From Marinibacterium profundimaris (GTDB lineage Bacteria > Pseudomonadota > Alphaproteobacteria > Rhodobacterales > Rhodobacteraceae): a DNA stretch of 64,000 nt. The translations under genes and the position numbers were made by a program. The DNA is taken from the NCBI RefSeq assembly GCF_002210095.1, contig NZ_AQQR01000001.1, positions 620,001-684,000 on the forward strand, given 5' to 3'. Under the pieces are notes generated by a model. That model searched no databases, was not told the origin of the DNA, and was given only the letters and a program-made list of their open reading frames with translations. Each line of letters opens with the position of its first letter. Positions within the stretch are counted from its first letter, which is position 1. Shown piece by piece: positions 7,294 through 15,072 of this stretch.

Positions 7294-8030
7294 AGCAGGC
7301 CCTCGTGCGTGTTCCAGCCGCCGGGCGGGATGCGTCCGGGTTCGACATAGGCCGACCACAGCGCATCGAGCTGGGCCCAGAGCACATCCGTCTTGAACGT
7401 CAGCGCCGCGGCGGCCTCGTCCTGTTTCTCGGCGGTGTCGGCATGGTCGATCACCCATTGCAGGCCAAAGGCCACGTCCTTGGGCGCCTCGGTCAGACGG
7501 TGCCGGAAATAGGCGATCGTGTCGGGATTGGCGAAACCGTAATGCTCAAGCAGCCCGGCGATGCGCTGTTCGTGGATCTTGGGCGCAAAGAGCTCGGTCA
7601 GCGAGGACGCCACCGCCTGCAGCAGCGGCATGTCGCGCACATAGCGGACATAGGCATCCACGGCGAATTTCGTCGCCGGCAGGATGCCCTGTTCCGAAGC
7701 CACGTACTCCGGATCCAGCCCCACGCCCTCGGCCAGCTTCAGCCAGCGCTCGATCCCGCCCATGCGGCCCTCGGCCCCGTCGTGATCCTCGATCCGCGAG
7801 CGCCATGCGCGGCGCAGCTTCGGATCGGTGACGCGGCTCATGAAGGCGGCGTCCTTCATGGGGATGCGGCTTTGGTAATAGTAGCGGTTGATGACCCAGG
7901 CGCGGACCTCGTCCATGGTGCACTGGCCGGAATGCAGACGATGATGGAACGGGTGCTTGTCATGGTAGCGTTCGGCGCCGATCCGGCGCAGGCGGGCCTC
8001 GAAGGCGGAGGCGTCGGGGATGTCCTTCAT
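7290..8030 (-). CDS. pqqC: Pyrroloquinoline-quinone synthase PqqC
   Basis: Cofactor-free oxidase of 246 aa that performs the final ring closure and oxidation to PQQ. Family sequence is clear: FHHRLHSGQCTMDEVRAWVINRYYYQSRIPMKDAAFMSR near residues 28-66, then DHDGAEGRMGGIERWLKLAEGVGL, and LTELFAPKIHEQRIAGLLEHYGF. The start overlaps the pqqB stop (ATGA). Length is normal. Confidence 0.97.
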   Translation of the reverse strand: MKDIPDASAFEARLRRIGAERYHDKHPFHHRLHSGQCTMDEVRAWVINRYYYQSRIPMKDAAFMSRVTDPKLRRAWRSRIEDHDGAEGRMGGIERWLKLAEGVGLDPEYVASEQGILPATKFAVDAYVRYVRDMPLLQAVASSLTELFAPKIHEQRIAGLLEHYGFANPDTIAYFRHRLTEAPKDVAFGLQWVIDHADTAEKQDEAAAALTFKTDVLWAQLDALWSAYVEPGRIPPGGWNTHEGLL

Positions 8031-8926
8031 GGCGTGAACCTCGTGCCGTCCCCGGCAACGGTCCAGCCGGCGTCCCGCGCGATGGCGCGTTCGGGACCGT
8101 CGGGCTGCAGCACCGGGTTGGTGTTGTTGATGTGGATGAAGACCTTCGTCGCCGAAAGCCCGGCAAGCCGCGCGATGCTGCCCTCGGCGCCCGACATCGG
8201 GACATGGCCCATGCGCGCCCCGGTTTTCCGGCCGGTCCCTGTGCGGGTCATCTCGTCATTTTCCCAGACCGTGCCGTCGAACAGCAGCAGGTCGGCGTCC
8301 GACAGACGGTCGACCAGCCAGTCCGGCACCTCGGCGCAGCCGGGGATGTAATAGGCGGTGGTCGTCCCGTCGGTGATCCGCAGGCCGATGGTCTGCTCGC
8401 CCATGGCCCTGAGCGCCTCGCTGTCATCGGCGATGCCCTCGGCTTCAAGGTAGAGAGGGATCTTCCCCGGCACGGCGAAAGGCAGGATGGTGAGCCCGGC
8501 GGCCTCGAACGGGGTCTCGAGGCGTATCGTGTCGAAGGACACAAGCGCCCGGTCGAGCACACCGAAGACCGGGTTGGCCTCGATCACGCCGGCGGTCTCG
8601 GCGGTGGCGGCCACGCGGAACGCTGTCTTCTCGCGCAGCGTCAGCAGCCCCGCGACATGGTCGATATCGCCGTTCGTCAGGACCACCGTGTGGATCGGCG
8701 TATCCCGAAGCGCGCGCGGGTGGAATTCGGGTGTCCGGGCCAGCTGGTCGCGGATGTCGGGCGAGGCATTCAGGACGACCCAGTCGGTGCCGTCCAAAGA
8801 AACACCCACCGACGACTGGGTCATCGGTGGGATCTTGCCGGACCTGGCATCCGAGCAATTGGCACAGCCGCAGTTCCATTGCGGCAGGCCCCCGCCTGCC
8901 CCGGCCCCAAGGACCGTGACATGCAT
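8027..8926 (-). CDS. pqqB: PQQ biosynthesis protein PqqB
   Basis: Metallo-beta-lactamase-fold protein of 299 aa, which hydroxylates the Glu-Tyr diamino acid intermediate in the current model of PQQ synthesis. It starts MHVTVLGAGAGGGLPQWNCGCANC with the family CxCxxC motif, and has NGDIDHVAGLLTLRE, the variant of the HxHxDH-type metal motif typical of PqqB. It lies 7 nt downstream of pqqA and overlaps pqqC by 4 nt. Confidence 0.96.
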   Translation of the reverse strand: MHVTVLGAGAGGGLPQWNCGCANCSDARSGKIPPMTQSSVGVSLDGTDWVVLNASPDIRDQLARTPEFHPRALRDTPIHTVVLTNGDIDHVAGLLTLREKTAFRVAATAETAGVIEANPVFGVLDRALVSFDTIRLETPFEAAGLTILPFAVPGKIPLYLEAEGIADDSEALRAMGEQTIGLRITDGTTTAYYIPGCAEVPDWLVDRLSDADLLLFDGTVWENDEMTRTGTGRKTGARMGHVPMSGAEGSIARLAGLSATKVFIHINNTNPVLQPDGPERAIARDAGWTVAGDGTRFTP

Positions 8927-8933
8927 GGCTCGA

Positions 8934-9029
8934 TCAGAACAGGTCGTGATCCTCGTCTTCCGCGGGTCCGTACATGTTGATTTCCATCCCGCAGGCGATC
9001 GAAGTGGCGGTCGGCTTGGTCCATGCCAT
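8934..9029 (-). CDS. pqqA: PQQ precursor peptide PqqA
   Basis: Ribosomally made substrate of PQQ synthesis, 31 aa. The conserved E-x3-Y pair that becomes the PQQ skeleton is present as EINMY (Glu16, Tyr20). A strong ribosome binding site (GAGGAGG, 6-7 nt from the ATG) fixes this start and fits a highly translated peptide; upstream in-frame ATGs lack the family pattern. It is the first gene of pqqABCDE. Confidence 0.95.
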   Translation of the reverse strand: MAWTKPTATSIACGMEINMYGPAEDEDHDLF

Positions 9030-9140
9030 GGTTGATGTCCTCCTCATGAACTTTGGCTTTCGGTGTCGCGTCCCAGATAAGGGCCGCTGTGGGAAGAGCG
9101 TAGACCCGGCCGAGCGACCTGTCATTTTCCGTGGATGGCA

Positions 9141-9157
9141 TTCTCAGGTTCTGAGAA
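9141..9157. promoter_or_regulatory. Inverted repeat upstream of pqqA, possible operator
   Basis: TTCTCAGGTTCTGAGAA is a perfect 7-3-7 inverted repeat, 112 bp upstream of the pqqA ATG in the gap between the kinase and pqqA. NarL/LuxR-family regulators bind short inverted repeats, and such a regulator is encoded just upstream (11518-12186). The link is inference. Confidence 0.4.
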
Positions 9158-9203
9158 AACCGGGCCTGCGCCTACGACCTTTGTCTGCCGAAACGCCCCG
9201 AGA

Positions 9204-9219
9204 CGGCCCGAAAGGGCCG
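9204..9219 (-). terminator. Small GC hairpin after the kinase gene
   Basis: CGGCCC-GAAA-GGGCCG lies 12 bp beyond the kinase stop. It is a compact stem without a following T-run, so it is at best a weak or Rho-assisted terminator or 3'-end structure separating the kinase from pqqA. Confidence 0.3.
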
Positions 9220-9230
9220 GCGAGGAGCCC

Positions 9231-11456
9231 TCAGCCGGCCTCCATCAGCCGTTTCGCGGCACTTACCTCGTTGAGGAAATCCAGCAGTTGCGCCCGGTCG
9301 ATCGGCTTGTTGAGAATCTCCAGCCCGTGGTCCGTGCAATAGCGGCGCAGGTTGCGCGACCGGTCGGCGGTGACGATGCGACAGGCGCAGGGCCCGTGCT
9401 GGCCCGCGATCCGGTGATAGACATCCAGCCCGGTCGGACCCTCGCCCAGGTGATAATCCAGCAGCAGCGCATCGGGCACGATCCCGGCCTCGTTCATCAG
9501 CTCCACCGCGTCCTCGGCCGATTCCGCAGGCACCACCAGCCCGCCCCAGCCCTCGATATGCAGCGACAGCGCGCGGCGCAGCTGGCGGTCGTTTTCCACC
9601 AGCAGCACGATGATCCCGTCGCAATTGGGCTCGGCCAGGACCGGGCTCTCGGCGATCATGCCCCGGTCCGAGCCCCAGTAGGCATCAAGGATCGGCACCG
9701 AGACCGAGAAACAGCTGCCCTCGCCCGGGACCGATGTCACGCTCAGCGGATGGTCCAGCGAGGCGCAGGCGCGTTCCACGATGGCCAGGCCCAGTCCCAG
9801 CCCCTGGGCGGGGCCGGAGCCGGGATCGAGCTTGCGGAACTCCTCGAAGATGACGCGCTTTTCGTCTTCGGTCATGCCGCGCCCGGTGTCGCGCACCTCG
9901 ATCCGGGCGCTGTTGCCCTGCCGCCGCACGCCGACCACGATCCGCCCCCGGTCGGTGTAGCGCACCGCGTTCGAGATCAGGTTCTCGAGGATCCGCCGCA
10001 GATAGCCCGGATCGCTCTCGACCAGCAGCGACGAGGGCACGACCGTAAGGCCCAGCCCCTTGGCCACGGCCTGCGGCGTGAACTGGTCGCGCAGGATGCC
10101 GAATATGTTTTCCAGCGGGATCGGCCGGCGGTCCATCACCACCTTGTCCGCGTCCAGCTTGGAGATATCCATCAACGCCTCGATGATCTGTTCGAGATGC
10201 GCCAGCGAGGTCTCGGCCTTGCCGATGACGTTCAGGATCTGCTCGTCCTCGGAGGTGTCGGCGATCGACGAGATGAACAGCTTGGCCGAGCTGAGCGGCT
10301 GCATCAGGTCATGGCTGGCGGCGGCCACGAAGCGCGATTTCGACGCGGTGGCCCGCTCGGCATCGCGCAGCGCCTCCCCCAGCGCCTTGGTGCGTTCCTC
10401 CACCCGGCGCTCCAGCCCTTCGTTCAGGTCTCGCAGCGCGTTGTTGGCCAGCCGTTCGGCGGTGACATCGGTGAACGACATCACCACGCCCCAGCTGGGG
10501 ATGTGCCGGCCGAAGACCTTCAGGAAGATACGCCCGCCCTGCCTGACCTCGAATGCGATGGGCGGCTGAGTAGCGGCATTGCGCATCCAATCGCCCAGGT
10601 CGTCCGCGCCAAAACCGTGCGGAAAGGTCATGGTGCGGCCCATGTGCTCCTGCATCACCTCGGCCGAGAGTTTCTTGCCGGACAGCTGCGGCGGCAGGTG
10701 CAGAAGCTCCACCAGGCGTCGGTTCTGCCCGACCGCGCCGCCATCCTCGCCGAAGATGCAGACCCCCTGGTCCAGGTGATCCAGCGTCGCCTGCAGCAGC
10801 ATCGCCTGCCGGTCCATCAGCGCGTCGCGCTCCTGCCGCTCGACCCGGATCAGGTCGGTCACGTCGGAATGCATGATCACCGTGCCGCCGGTCGCGGTGC
10901 GCTGGGACGAGGTCTGGAAATACCGGTCGCCCATCAGGGTCACGTTGAAGCTGGCGGTGTTGCTGTCGTGCAGCGCCAGGCGCCAGTTCATCCAGTCCTC
11001 GGGCGAGCGGCGGTGCCCGAGATCCAGGAATTCGGACTCGCTCACCAGCTGCAGGTAGCGCCGGAAGGCAAGGCCCGGGCGGATATGCGGGGTCACGTCC
11101 TTGAGGTTCACGCAGAACCGCGAATTGGCCAGGATCAGCCGGTCGTCGGGGCCGAACAGCGCGAAGCCCTCGGCAATCGCCTCGATCGCTTCGGACAGGT
11201 GCGCGCGGGCGGCCCGGGCTGCGACATTGGCGACGCCCAGCTTCTCCTTGCTCTCGCTCAGCTGGTCCAGCGTGCGTTCCAGCGCGCGGGTCTGCTGCAG
11301 CATCTGCGCCTCGAGATAGGCGGCGCGCTCGAACTGGGCATAGGCCAGCTCGGACGGCGCGCTGGCCTGCTCCACGCGGCGGATCAGGCTTTCGACGATG
11401 CGCGACAGCTTGTCGTTCTGAACCTCGACCGGATCCTTCGGGTCGACGAAATCCAT
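9231..11456 (-). CDS. NahK/ErcS-type hybrid sensor histidine kinase
   Basis: Hybrid kinase of 741 aa without membrane segments, so cytoplasmic. An N-terminal coiled coil (~40-90) is followed by two PAS-like domains (~90-200 and ~220-335) and a second coiled coil. The HisKA motif is FVAAASHDLMQPLSS (His382), the ATPase boxes are NLISNAVRY, DTGRGM and GLGLGLAIV, and a C-terminal receiver has LLLDYHLGEGPTG (Asp667). This order matches NahK/ErcS' of Pseudomonas, linked to NO sensing and to PQQ-alcohol dehydrogenase control. ATG 11456 has AGGAGG upstream. It lies between a response regulator and pqqA on one strand. Confidence 0.87.
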   Translation of the reverse strand: MDFVDPKDPVEVQNDKLSRIVESLIRRVEQASAPSELAYAQFERAAYLEAQMLQQTRALERTLDQLSESKEKLGVANVAARAARAHLSEAIEAIAEGFALFGPDDRLILANSRFCVNLKDVTPHIRPGLAFRRYLQLVSESEFLDLGHRRSPEDWMNWRLALHDSNTASFNVTLMGDRYFQTSSQRTATGGTVIMHSDVTDLIRVERQERDALMDRQAMLLQATLDHLDQGVCIFGEDGGAVGQNRRLVELLHLPPQLSGKKLSAEVMQEHMGRTMTFPHGFGADDLGDWMRNAATQPPIAFEVRQGGRIFLKVFGRHIPSWGVVMSFTDVTAERLANNALRDLNEGLERRVEERTKALGEALRDAERATASKSRFVAAASHDLMQPLSSAKLFISSIADTSEDEQILNVIGKAETSLAHLEQIIEALMDISKLDADKVVMDRRPIPLENIFGILRDQFTPQAVAKGLGLTVVPSSLLVESDPGYLRRILENLISNAVRYTDRGRIVVGVRRQGNSARIEVRDTGRGMTEDEKRVIFEEFRKLDPGSGPAQGLGLGLAIVERACASLDHPLSVTSVPGEGSCFSVSVPILDAYWGSDRGMIAESPVLAEPNCDGIIVLLVENDRQLRRALSLHIEGWGGLVVPAESAEDAVELMNEAGIVPDALLLDYHLGEGPTGLDVYHRIAGQHGPCACRIVTADRSRNLRRYCTDHGLEILNKPIDRAQLLDFLNEVSAAKRLMEAG

Positions 11457-11517
11457 ATGCTCCTCCTGCGGCGGAGCGGTCGTCTGCCGGCCCCCCGCCA
11501 CGGGCAACAATGGGACG

Positions 11518-12186
11518 TTACTCGGTCTCAGGCAAGACGCTGGAGAATTTCGCCTGCTGCGCGACCAGAACCGCCTGCGTCCGGCTCTGCACGCCCAGCT
11601 TGCGCATGATCGCGGTGACATGGGCCTTCACGGTGGTCTCGGCGATCGACAGTTCATAGGCGATCTGCTTGTTCAGCTTGCCCTCGCAGATCAGCTCGAG
11701 GATGCAGGTCTGCTGCCGGGTGAGCGAGGCGAGCCGTTCGACCGTGTCGAGCTTGTCGTCCATGTCGGGTGTCTCGACATAGCCGGGGGGCTTGTAGACC
11801 TCGTGGTTGCCGACGGCCTGCAGCGCCTCCTTGAAGACGGCGCGGCGGCTGTGCTTCGGCACGAAACCCGAGGCGCCGGCATGCAGCGCGGCCGAGATCA
11901 TGGCGTTCTCGCACATCGACGAGACCACGATGATCGGGCACGGGCCGACGGCGGCCTTCAGCTTGACCAGCCCGTCAAGGCCGCTGACATCGGGCAGGTT
12001 CAGGTCCAGCACAATAAGCGAGGGTTTCGAGCGGGCCGATATCGTGTCCATCGCCGAGGCCATGCAATCGGCCGTGGCGATGTTCTGCAGGGAGGAGACC
12101 GCTCTCAGCGTCAGTTCGAGGGCATCGCAGAACAGAGGGTGATCGTCGATAATCAGCGCCCAGTCCGATGTCTTCTCCTGGCTCAT
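11518..12186 (-). CDS. LuxR/NarL-family response regulator
   Basis: Response regulator of 222 aa. The receiver has LIIDDHPLFCDAL and the phosphoacceptor Asp61 in IVLDLNLPDVSGLDG; the C-terminal HTH is TRQQTCILELICEGKLNKQIAYELSIAETTVKAHVTAIMRKLGVQSRTQAV. It is 61 nt upstream of the hybrid kinase on the same strand, so the two are a likely pair. ErbR/ExaE-type regulators with this architecture control PQQ-dependent alcohol oxidation in pseudomonads, which fits the pqq operon downstream. ATG 12186 is chosen over an upstream ATG whose extension is unlike the family. Confidence 0.86.
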   Translation of the reverse strand: MSQEKTSDWALIIDDHPLFCDALELTLRAVSSLQNIATADCMASAMDTISARSKPSLIVLDLNLPDVSGLDGLVKLKAAVGPCPIIVVSSMCENAMISAALHAGASGFVPKHSRRAVFKEALQAVGNHEVYKPPGYVETPDMDDKLDTVERLASLTRQQTCILELICEGKLNKQIAYELSIAETTVKAHVTAIMRKLGVQSRTQAVLVAQQAKFSSVLPETE

Positions 12187-12343
12187 GAAAAATGCCCTGT
12201 TCCCCGCTAAATACCAAAGCATAGCCATAGACCGGAATGGGGTCCCTAGGCAAAAGGTCTTACGCGTCGGCGAACGGCCCGGTTGACGCGGTACAAATGC
12301 CCTGATTCCACGCAGCCGTCGGCCTGGCTTAAGCGCGCCTGGC

Positions 12344-12484
12344 TCAGTCGTCGTCGTTCAGGATGCGCCAGGCGTCTCCGTCGGGGTCGTCGTACTGGTC
12401 CGACCGGATCGTCCAGAGAAAGCCCGCCAGGGCCAGGCCGCCCAGGGCCAGCGACACGGGAATGAGGATGACGAGCACGTTCAT
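12344..12484 (-). CDS. ccoS: cbb3 oxidase maturation protein CcoS
   Basis: Small membrane protein of 46 aa: an N-terminal hydrophobic helix (MNVLVILIPVSLALGGLALAGFLW), then SDQYDDPDGDAWRILNDDD, the CcoS pattern including the conserved D-D-P-x-G-x-x-x-R-I-L. Known CcoS proteins help insert heme b and copper into the catalytic subunit. It starts 3 nt after the ccoI stop and is the last gene of ccoGHIS. Confidence 0.92.
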   Translation of the reverse strand: MNVLVILIPVSLALGGLALAGFLWTIRSDQYDDPDGDAWRILNDDD

Positions 12485-12487
12485 GGT

Positions 12488-14617
12488 TCAGCGAAGCCTC
12501 ATGGCATTCAGGATGACGGTGACCGAGCTTGCGGACATGGCCAACGCCGCCCAGAGCGGGGTGACGAAGCCGAGGATCGCGAAGGGCACGGCGATGAGGT
12601 TGTAGACGGCGGCCTGGCCGAAATTCTCCAGGATCAGCTTGCGCGCCTTGCGGGCGGTGGCGATCGCGTCGTCGATGCCCGAGAGCGCGCCGGTGACAAG
12701 CACGATATCGGCCACGTTGCGCGGCGCCTCCAGCGCCGAACCCGGCGCGATGGAGGCATGGGCCGAGGCCAGCGCGGCGGTGTCGTTCAGCCCGTCGCCG
12801 ACCATCAGCACCTTGTGCCCCTGCCCCTGCAGCTCGGCCAGGTAGGCCTGCTTGTCCTCGGGCGTCATCCGCGCGCGGGCTTCGGTCGCGCCAAGTGCCG
12901 CGCCGATGGTCGCCGCCTTGTCGGGCGTGTCGCCGGTGAGGATATGCACCGGCAGGCCCCGCGCGGCCAGAGCGGCCACGGCCTCTGCCGCATCGGGCAG
13001 CAGGTGTTCGGTGGGCGCCAGCGGCCAGTTTTCGCCGTCTACGGCAAACGCCGTGCCCTCGCCCGGCGCCCCGGCCCAGCCGGCGCGGCCCAGCCGGACC
13101 TCGCGGCCCGCCCAGATCGCGCGGACGCCGTTGCCGGCCTCTTCCACGATACTGTCCAGCTGCGCCGGCTGCAAAGGCGCCAGATGCGCCGCCAGCCCGC
13201 GCGACAAAGGGTGGTCCGAGGCCATGGCCAGCGCCATCAGCACCGGGGCCAGGTCTTCGGGCAGATCCTCGGGCGGGGTCAGCGCCGCGCGGGTCAGCGT
13301 GCCGGTCTTGTCGAAGACCACCATGTCGATCTCGGCCAGCCGCTCCAGCGCGGTGTCGGATTTCACCAGCAGCCCGCGCCGGAACAGCCGACCCGTCGCC
13401 GCCGTGGCCACCGCCGGCACGGCAAGGCCAAGCGCACAGGGACAGGTGATGATCAGCGTGGCGATGGCCACGTTCAGCGCCTGCCGCAGGTCCCCGGTCA
13501 GCACGACCCAGCCCAGGAAGGCCAGGAAGGAGACCAGGTGCACCGCCGGCGCGTAGATCTTCGCCGCGCGGTCGGCGAGGCCGGTGTAGCGGCTGCGCGC
13601 GTTTTCCGCGACTTCGACCAGGCGGGTCATGCGGCGCAGGGTCGTGTCCTCGCCCACCGCCGTCGCGGCGACTTCGATCGGGCCGGTCAGCGTGACCTCT
13701 CCGGCCGACAGCCGGGCGCCCCGGCCGCGCGCGACCGCCAGGCTTTCGCCGGTGATGGCGGATCGGTCGACCTCGGCCCCGTCCGACAGCAGCTCTGCAT
13801 CCACCGGCAGGCGTGCGCCGGCGGCCAGCCACAGCCGGTCGCCCACGGCGATCTCGGTCAGCGGGCGGCTCACATGGGCGCCGTCCTCGATCCGGATCAC
13901 GCGGGAGGATTCGAGCGCGGCCAGATCCTGCGCGGCGGAGCGCGCGGCCCGGCGCATGCGCTGGTCCAGCACGCGGCCCGCCAGAAGGAAGAAGGTCAGC
14001 GACAGCGCCGCGTCGAAATAGGCATGCGCCCCGCTTTGCGTCGTCTCGTACAGCGACATGCCGCAGGCCAGCAGGATCGCCAGCGAGATCGGCACATCCA
14101 TGTTCAGCCGCCCGGCCTTCAGCGCCGACCAGGCGTTGGAGAAGAACGGCTGAGCGGCGAAGAGCGCTGCGGGAATGGCGATGGCAGCCGAGATCCAGTG
14201 GAACATGTCCCGCGTGGCATCGGCCGCGCCGGACCAGACCGCCACCGACAGGAGCATGACGTTCATCATGGCAAAGCCGGCGACGCCCAGCCGCACGATC
14301 AGCATCCGCGTGCCGTCATCCGGCAGGTTCAGCTCCTGCGCCTCGTGCGCCTCGAACCCGCCCTCGGCCAGGGCGCGGATCCAGGGCGTCGGATCGGCCT
14401 CCGGGTCGGCGGTGATCGAGGCGCGCTTCATCGTCAGGTTCACCCGCGCGCCCGAAATGCCGGGCTGCTGCGCCAGGATCCCCTCGACCGAGCGGATGCA
14501 GCCGGCGCAATGGATGCCCGGCAGGACCAGGTGATGCGTGGCCGGGCCATCGGCCTGCCCGGCCGCCGCGGCGACCGGCGCCGCCGCGATACATCCGGGA
14601 CAGGCCGCGACACTCAC
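12488..14617 (-). CDS. ccoI: Copper-exporting-type P1B ATPase CcoI/FixI
   Basis: P-type ATPase of 709 aa that supplies copper for cbb3 assembly. The N-terminus carries a Cys-containing start (ACPGC) and a heavy-metal domain with GIHCAGC. The membrane CPC motif is in TCPCALGLAVPA, the phosphorylation site is DKTGTLT and the hinge is VGDGLNDTAAL. The start overlaps ccoH by 4 nt. CcoI rather than CopA is clear from the ccoG-H-I-S order. Confidence 0.95.
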   Translation of the reverse strand: MSVAACPGCIAAAPVAAAAGQADGPATHHLVLPGIHCAGCIRSVEGILAQQPGISGARVNLTMKRASITADPEADPTPWIRALAEGGFEAHEAQELNLPDDGTRMLIVRLGVAGFAMMNVMLLSVAVWSGAADATRDMFHWISAAIAIPAALFAAQPFFSNAWSALKAGRLNMDVPISLAILLACGMSLYETTQSGAHAYFDAALSLTFFLLAGRVLDQRMRRAARSAAQDLAALESSRVIRIEDGAHVSRPLTEIAVGDRLWLAAGARLPVDAELLSDGAEVDRSAITGESLAVARGRGARLSAGEVTLTGPIEVAATAVGEDTTLRRMTRLVEVAENARSRYTGLADRAAKIYAPAVHLVSFLAFLGWVVLTGDLRQALNVAIATLIITCPCALGLAVPAVATAATGRLFRRGLLVKSDTALERLAEIDMVVFDKTGTLTRAALTPPEDLPEDLAPVLMALAMASDHPLSRGLAAHLAPLQPAQLDSIVEEAGNGVRAIWAGREVRLGRAGWAGAPGEGTAFAVDGENWPLAPTEHLLPDAAEAVAALAARGLPVHILTGDTPDKAATIGAALGATEARARMTPEDKQAYLAELQGQGHKVLMVGDGLNDTAALASAHASIAPGSALEAPRNVADIVLVTGALSGIDDAIATARKARKLILENFGQAAVYNLIAVPFAILGFVTPLWAALAMSASSVTVILNAMRLR

Positions 14618-15072
14618 AGGCGGTGCTCCATTTCAAAGCGGCGGCGATAGCGCGTGCCGTCATCGGCCACGGCCTCAAGCCGCAGGTCCCACTTGCCAGC
14701 GCCAAGCGCGGGCACATGGGCGACATAGGCCTCGCCGTCCCAGGCGAAGACGGGCGTGCGATCCTCGCCCACATGGGTGGCGCGGCCCAGCGTCGCCTTG
14801 GTGATCGTCGGCATGGCCGGCCCGTTCACCGTGTCGAAGCGCAGCACCAGGAAATCGTCCTGGATCACCGCCGAGGCCTGCCATCCCAGAGCCTCCTGCG
14901 CGGCGCGGTCGGCGTTGAAGGTCTGGCTGGCGACGTAGGAGTTCTTCGTCTCCAGCCCCGGAAAGGTGCGCACGGCGTTGTAGGCCAGGGTGAGGTTGAC
15001 GGCGATGATGATGCCGAAGCCCAGGCCGAAGATCATCGCCACATGGCGGCCCTTCAGGGTGAACTCGCTCAT
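14614..15072 (-). CDS. ccoH: cbb3 oxidase maturation protein CcoH (FixH family)
   Basis: Membrane-anchored assembly factor of 152 aa. A single N-terminal helix (HVAMIFGLGFGIIIAVNLTLAYNAV) is followed by the family motif TFPGLETKNSYVASQTFNADRAAQEALGW and a periplasmic beta-rich domain. It overlaps both ccoG and ccoI by 4 nt, so the maturation genes are tightly coupled. Confidence 0.93.
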   Translation of the reverse strand: MSEFTLKGRHVAMIFGLGFGIIIAVNLTLAYNAVRTFPGLETKNSYVASQTFNADRAAQEALGWQASAVIQDDFLVLRFDTVNGPAMPTITKATLGRATHVGEDRTPVFAWDGEAYVAHVPALGAGKWDLRLEAVADDGTRYRRRFEMEHRL

